Of a stretch of 9,577 nucleotides of DNA, positions 6,468 to 9,577 are shown one piece after another. The stretch is from Chloroflexota bacterium (GTDB lineage Bacteria; Chloroflexota; Dehalococcoidia; Tepidiformales; Tepidiformaceae): positions 1 through 9,577 of the forward strand of contig JANXYE010000662.1 in the NCBI GenBank assembly GCA_025350285.1, written 5' to 3'. The position numbers were made by a program, and so were the translations under genes. The notes under the pieces were generated by a model that saw nothing but the letters and a program-made list of their open reading frames with translations, searched no databases and was not told the origin of the DNA. Numbering within the stretch: position 1 is the stretch's first letter; the number at the start of each line of letters is the position of its first letter.

Positions 6468-6489
6468 TTGTGTGATCTTCATCACACAA
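6468..6489. promoter_or_regulatory. perfect 22-bp palindrome, CRP/FNR-family operator candidate
   Basis: The arms are TTGTGTGAT and ATCACACAA, perfect reverse complements across a 4-base CTTC centre. Its core TGTGATCTTCATCACA conforms to the CRP half-site rule TGTGA-N6-TCACA. It ends five bases upstream of a -35-like TAGACA, centred about 51 bases before the predicted start of transcription toward the hydrolase gene, so it could serve activation. As RNA it would also make a 9-bp hairpin, but no U-tract follows, which argues against a terminator. Confidence 0.65.
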
Positions 6490-6494
6490 CGGCG

Positions 6495-6523
6495 TAGACA
6501 GGCGCGGCCGTACCAGCCAGAAT
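6495..6523 (+). promoter_or_regulatory. sigma70-like promoter for the membrane hydrolase
   Basis: The -35 is TAGACA (6495-6500, five of six to TTGACA), the spacer is exactly 17 bases, and the -10 is CAGAAT (6518-6523, four of six to TATAAT). Transcription would start near 6530, 29 bases before the GTG. The weak -10 is what one expects of a promoter that depends on an activator bound at the adjacent palindrome. Confidence 0.5.
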
Positions 6524-6558
6524 CGCATCGGTCGAATCTCAAGCGGCGGGAGGCCGGC

Positions 6559-8331
6559 GTGCTTAATCGAGGTATCGTCATCGTCCATGGGGTTGGGGAA
6601 GCGAAGAAGGGAAGCTACATCGATAGCTTCGTCGAGCCGCTTGCCACTTTCCTGAGCAAGGCCGCCGGGTTCGAAAACGTCTCGGTCGAGGCGCGCAACC
6701 CGCTGGCCAGCGATGCCACGACGTGGGCGACGCTACACCTCAAGGACCCGGCGAACCCGAAGAACTCGGAACGCTGGCACATCCGCGAGGCCTGGTGGGC
6801 ACAGAGTTTCGAACCCGGCGGCGCCCAATCCGTCCTGGGCTGGGGTGTGGTGGCCGCCTTCTACATGCTGGTCATGACTCTCAAGTACGTCCTCTGGCGG
6901 AACATCCTCCGGACCGTCCACGCACGTACGCTCGAGAAGTGGAGTTCGGAGGTACAGGGCCGTCCCCGAGACAGCCGCGCCCGCCCATCGCCGATTTCCG
7001 CGGAACGAGTCTGGCTTATACCCGGCGCCCGGGTTTGGAAGGCGGCGGCGGACACGGTCGTCTGGGCGATCGTCGGCACGACCTACCTCGTACTCGATGT
7101 TGTCGGGTTGGCCATCCTTCTCCCGGTCTATCTCTTTCTCCTCACCCCATTCGCGGGCTTGTTCCCGAAACAGGTGGGCGCCATCCAGCGCAAGCTCATC
7201 AACCTGCTGATCAGCTCGATTGGCGACCAACAGGCCATCACGACCCGGCGTTTCGCTCTGAGCAGTTGCTCCGACGACGTTTCCCGCGCCCTTTGGCCGA
7301 TGCTTTCCTCCGCCGCAATCGCGAGCCGCCACAAGACAGACCCGGAATTCACGGGCTTCGCGACCGTCACGGTGGTCGCCCATTCTGGCGGCTGCGTCGT
7401 GTCGTACGACGCCCTCGCATCGGAACAGGTCCAGCGCTGGCTGGCGGAGGCGCCGCCCGACGGTTGTACCAAACCGAAGCGGGTGAACTGGGTGACGGCT
7501 GGCAGCGGCTTGAACCTTGCCTGGCGGATGCATCGCGCCGGGGATGAACAGGACCGAGCCTTCTGGCGTCGCATCGAAGGCTGGGTCAACTGGCTCAACA
7601 TCTATGCCCGCTACGACCCGGTCCCGCAGGGCCCGCCGCCCTCGAAGATGGTCGAAGCGATGATGGGCATCGATCCGGAGACCCGTCCGCCCGGCGCCGT
7701 AACCGGCCCTCGGCCGCCGTACGTGAACCTGCGCGTGGCGAACACCGACTTCGCCGCAACCGACCACTTCGGCTACTGGCTGAACGCCGAAGAGGTCCTC
7801 TCGCGGGTGGTCCAGGTCGTCGCTGACGATTCCCTGAGCACTACGCCCCTCAGTCCCGAGGTGCGCGGGTACGCCACCTCCACGGTTCCGGGGCTCACCG
7901 CCCATATCAAGGACTCGGTCGAGGCCGCTGAGACCCACCGGGCAAAGGTCCTTCGCGACCAAATCGTGCTTTACCTGGGTCTCACGCTCGTGATCGTGGG
8001 CCTGATCGTCGCGGCGCGGGCGATGGGGCGATGGCTCCTGGGCTCCGACACGTTCCTCTGGTTCGACGAGCTCTCGTTTGCGGGCCATACCCTCGACGAA
8101 GTGGTGCCGACCAAGCTCTTTGGCGTCCCGATCACGAAGGTCCGCCACTGGGGCGTGGGCGCTCTCGGGATCCCGTTCCTGGGCCTCACGTTGGTTCAAC
8201 TCGCTCGGCTCGTCGTCTGTCTTGGGGACTGGGTGTGGAAGCGGGGGATGCCCTGGTGGGGGCCGGTGCTGATCTTTGGCGCTTTCGCGGGCGTCATCGC
8301 GGCGCTGGCGGCCGCCATCATCCTTAACTAG
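6559..8331 (+). CDS. membrane-anchored alpha/beta-hydrolase (lipase/esterase-like), substrate unknown
   Basis: This 590-aa protein begins directly with a hydrolase first strand, RGIVIVHGVGEAKKG (4-18); HGVG would supply the oxyanion loop. The nucleophile elbow is TVVAHSGGCVVSYDAL (271-286) with Ser276 in A-H-S-G-G, a variant of GxSxG. The likely acid is Asp353 in NIYARYDPVP (347-356), and the likely base is His403 in ATDHFGYW (400-407). The order and context match HG(I/V)G-type alpha/beta hydrolases. The catalytic domain is interrupted by hydrophobic segments at about 92-112 and 163-199 (probably two or three spans). C-terminal spans follow at 467-488, 533-556 and 567-589, so it should sit in the membrane. 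The GTG at 6559 is chosen because GGGAGG (6548-6553) lies five bases upstream; the in-frame extension to 6433 would run through the promoter and palindrome. I cannot assign a substrate. An acyl-ester or lipid is plausible but inferred. Confidence 0.75.
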   Translation: MLNRGIVIVHGVGEAKKGSYIDSFVEPLATFLSKAAGFENVSVEARNPLASDATTWATLHLKDPANPKNSERWHIREAWWAQSFEPGGAQSVLGWGVVAAFYMLVMTLKYVLWRNILRTVHARTLEKWSSEVQGRPRDSRARPSPISAERVWLIPGARVWKAAADTVVWAIVGTTYLVLDVVGLAILLPVYLFLLTPFAGLFPKQVGAIQRKLINLLISSIGDQQAITTRRFALSSCSDDVSRALWPMLSSAAIASRHKTDPEFTGFATVTVVAHSGGCVVSYDALASEQVQRWLAEAPPDGCTKPKRVNWVTAGSGLNLAWRMHRAGDEQDRAFWRRIEGWVNWLNIYARYDPVPQGPPPSKMVEAMMGIDPETRPPGAVTGPRPPYVNLRVANTDFAATDHFGYWLNAEEVLSRVVQVVADDSLSTTPLSPEVRGYATSTVPGLTAHIKDSVEAAETHRAKVLRDQIVLYLGLTLVIVGLIVAARAMGRWLLGSDTFLWFDELSFAGHTLDEVVPTKLFGVPITKVRHWGVGALGIPFLGLTLVQLARLVVCLGDWVWKRGMPWWGPVLIFGAFAGVIAALAAAIILN

Positions 8332-8445
8332 CGCGGATCGCGGGGAAGGGAACGTGTGCCTGCAACCTCCGGAGGCCGATTTCCAGGAGTCATACTACCC
8401 ATAGAGTAGTGCGCTCGCCCGGAGGGCTGCGTACCGTCTTAAGCG
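8332..8445 (+). promoter_or_regulatory. regulator upstream region with short inverted repeat
   Basis: ACTAC (8394-8398) and GTAGT (8406-8410) are perfect inverted arms around 7 bases. The TACCCAT inside (8396-8402) resembles the TACYYMT heptamer bound by NarL-type LuxR-HTH proteins, which suggests autoregulation by the downstream gene. TACCGT (8432-8437) fits a -10 and ends 8 bases before the ATG, compatible with a leaderless message. GGAGG at 8421-8425 is 20 bases from the ATG, too far for an ordinary Shine-Dalgarno. Confidence 0.3.
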
Positions 8446-9417
8446 ATGAGTGCACGTCTCCAGTTCGGCACGATGCGGCGGTACGACCTGACGCCACGTC
8501 AGCGCGAGGTTCTCGCGCTCATCGCGGCCGGGAAAACGAACGCCGAGATCGCGGAGGATCTGGATATCTCGCTCGACGGGGCGAAGTACCACGTGCGCGA
8601 GATCCTGGGCAAGCTCGGGGTCGAATCGCGCGAGGAGGCGGCGGCCGCGTGGCGCGAGTTTCGCTGCCCGCTCGCGCGCCTGGGTGGCTGGTGGAGTTCC
8701 CTCGCCACCCTACTCGCGCGCCCACTGTTGCTTGCGGGCGTCTCCGTCCTGGCCGGTGGGCTCGCGCTGGCGCTGGTGCTGCTGATCGTCTCGCGGGATT
8801 CGGACAATCCCATACCCGCCGCTGGAGTCACACCGGCCCCCGCTCCGACCGTGACGCCCTCACCCTCGCCCTCGCCGTCGGCGACGAGCGCCGCGGTCAG
8901 CCGTCCGGCCTGCACCGCCGCCGGTGTGACCTTCGGACTGGACATCGTTCCCGACGGCCGCAACGTGATCGTGCGCTTGAAGGCCACGGGAGCCGGGGAA
9001 TGCCTGCTGGTCACCACGGCCGAACTCGACATCATGCGGCCGCCCATCGACCCGACACCGCCGCTGCCCCCGTACGCGAACATGCACCGGGACTTCCATC
9101 TCGCGTTGGAGTTTCCTTTCAGCGGAGTGGTCGCGGAGTGGCGCTGGTCGAACTGGTGCGGCCCGAACGGCCAGATCCACCTCTGGCAGGCCCACGGCGC
9201 CGCGCCCGGGCTGCTCTTCGCCCAACGCCCTGTCGATCTGTTCCCCGCGTGCACCGACTCCGGGGCGCCTACGACGCTCCGCCTTGATCACGCGACGACC
9301 GGTTTCGATGGCGACCTCCTGCCGGTCGCTTCTTGTGCTGGCGATTTTCCGGGCTGGGCTTGCGAGTTCGCCCAGCGGAGCGTCACGCTGGTGGCGCAAG
9401 GCAGGCCGGACGGCTGA
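8446..9417 (+). CDS. one-component membrane transcription factor: LuxR-type HTH, one transmembrane helix, Cys-rich ectodomain
   Basis: This 323-aa protein has three parts. Residues 13-67 are a GerE/LuxR-type DNA-binding domain (LTPRQREVLALIAAGKTNAEIA, then DISLDGAKYHVREILGKLGV). Residues 92-116 form a single transmembrane helix followed by a Pro/Ser/Thr linker (about 120-150, with a TPSPSPSPS run). The rest is a predicted extracytoplasmic domain with six cysteines (156, 186, 238, 269, 297, 306) and a WRWSNWCGP motif (232-240), a pattern seen in secreted beta-sandwich proteins of GC-rich bacteria; its ligand is unknown. The topology is ToxR-like: cytoplasmic HTH, outside sensor, no phosphorylation domain. 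There is no good Shine-Dalgarno; the ATG at 8446 may be leaderless, and ATG 8473 is an alternative. Codons 98-156 coincide with the left arm of the large inverted repeat, and the last six codons lie in the right arm, so the C-terminus may result from the rearrangement. Confidence 0.8.
   Translation: MSARLQFGTMRRYDLTPRQREVLALIAAGKTNAEIAEDLDISLDGAKYHVREILGKLGVESREEAAAAWREFRCPLARLGGWWSSLATLLARPLLLAGVSVLAGGLALALVLLIVSRDSDNPIPAAGVTPAPAPTVTPSPSPSPSATSAAVSRPACTAAGVTFGLDIVPDGRNVIVRLKATGAGECLLVTTAELDIMRPPIDPTPPLPPYANMHRDFHLALEFPFSGVVAEWRWSNWCGPNGQIHLWQAHGAAPGLLFAQRPVDLFPACTDSGAPTTLRLDHATTGFDGDLLPVASCAGDFPGWACEFAQRSVTLVAQGRPDG
8737..8913 (+). repeat. large inverted repeat, left arm
   Basis: These 177 bases encode residues 98-156 of the LuxR-type membrane regulator (membrane helix, linker, first ectodomain cysteine). 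They match the reverse complement of 9401-9577 without gaps, with differences only at 8813 and 8868. Similarity stops sharply after 8913. The left limit is set only by the window end, so the true arm may be longer and could include the HTH region. Confidence 0.93.
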
Positions 9418-9577
9418 CCGCGGCGCTCGTCGCCGACGGCGAGGGTGAGGGTGAGGGCGTCACGGTCGGAGCGGGGGCCGGTGTGACTCCAGCGGCGGGT
9501 GTGGGATTGTCCGAATCCCGCGAGACGATCAGCAGCACCAGCGCCAGCGCGAGCCCACCGGCCAGGACGGAGACGCC
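9383..9577 (-). CDS. partial minus-strand copy of the regulator's transmembrane/linker region (gene runs off the window)
   Basis: Read on the minus strand from the window edge, this is an uninterrupted frame of 64 codons. It begins GVSVLAGGLALALVLLIVS, repeats the Pro/Ser/Thr linker, reaches the PAC that corresponds to Cys156 of the plus-strand regulator, and then ends after LAPPA with TGA at 9383-9385. The two base changes in the duplicated part are Ile to Thr (8813 equivalent) and a silent Ser change, so the frame is preserved. The product would be a regulator with a membrane helix and linker but no ectodomain, if the missing upstream part carries the HTH. It overlaps the plus-strand regulator tail-to-tail by 35 bases. 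Alternatives are a truncated duplicate (pseudogene), one half of an invertible pair, or an assembly or amplification artefact. Confidence 0.5.
   Translation of the reverse strand, partial: GVSVLAGGLALALVLLIVSRDSDNPTPAAGVTPAPAPTVTPSPSPSPSATSAAVSRPACLAPPA
9401..9577 (-). repeat. large inverted repeat, right arm
   Basis: This is the reverse-complement partner of 8737-8913 (175 of 177 identical, no indels), reaching the end of the window. The 487 bases between the arms (8914-9400) encode nearly the entire ectodomain of the plus-strand regulator. The stop codon of that regulator (9415-9417) lies inside this arm. Confidence 0.93.

Larger units (their letters stand above)
6207..6558. promoter_or_regulatory. 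352-bp divergent intergenic region
   Basis: This region separates the minus-strand oxidoreductase from the plus-strand hydrolase. Besides the elements listed separately (minus-strand -10 at 6244-6249, palindrome at 6468-6489, plus-strand promoter at 6495-6523), positions 6250-6460 show no RNA gene, repeat or credible coding sequence. Open frames crossing it on both strands have no family resemblance. Confidence 0.6.

Noticed and set aside
6468..6489. Reading the perfect palindrome as an intrinsic terminator
   Set aside because: The stem is not followed by a U-tract and it sits just upstream of a promoter for the next gene, so an operator is the better explanation.
6433..6558. 42-residue upstream extension of the hydrolase
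   Set aside because: It would cross the palindrome and promoter, and the sequence is Arg/Pro/Ser-rich without signal-peptide character; GGGAGG directly precedes the GTG at 6559.
6733..8199. 488-codon minus-strand open frame opposite the hydrolase
   Set aside because: Composition is typical of an antisense shadow (Arg, Asp, Glu, Gly, His), with no start site signal, while the plus strand encodes a clear hydrolase.

Overview
The window is a GC-rich stretch of bacterial chromosome with short intergenic gaps, GTG as well as ATG starts, and several starts without a Shine-Dalgarno but with a TANNNT hexamer about 6-8 bases upstream, which suggests leaderless transcripts. These traits and the gene content fit a deep-branching GC-rich lineage such as Chloroflexota. 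That placement is a guess; nothing in the window fixes the taxonomy.

Left to right: serine hydroxymethyltransferase (glyA, +) opens the window. Its stop codon touches a REP-type palindrome. Three copies of this palindrome, two of them forming near-perfect 42-bp terminal inverted repeats, bracket a short Y1/HUH transposase of the RAYT class (1411-2131). Next come a DUF1361 integral membrane protein (-), a divergent unknown acidic 132-aa protein (+), a probable 29-aa single-span membrane peptide (+), and a three-histidine-box membrane fatty acid desaturase (+). A zinc-independent-looking MDR oxidoreductase (-) converges on the desaturase. A 352-bp divergent intergenic region follows and carries a perfect CRP/FNR-type palindrome next to a sigma70-like promoter. 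That promoter faces a 590-aa membrane-anchored alpha/beta-hydrolase (+).

The window closes with a one-component regulator (+): an N-terminal LuxR/GerE helix-turn-helix, one transmembrane helix, a Pro/Ser/Thr linker and a six-cysteine ectodomain. The DNA for its membrane segment and linker (8737-8913) is repeated in inverted orientation at 9401-9577 with 175 of 177 bases identical. The inverted copy is open in the same reading frame and runs off the window edge.

The most notable items are this inverted duplication inside a receptor-like transcription factor, the self-contained RAYT/REP unit, and the CRP-like operator ahead of the membrane hydrolase. Apart from the RAYT with its repeats and the regulator with its inverted copy, the genes look like independent single-gene units with mixed orientation rather than one pathway operon.
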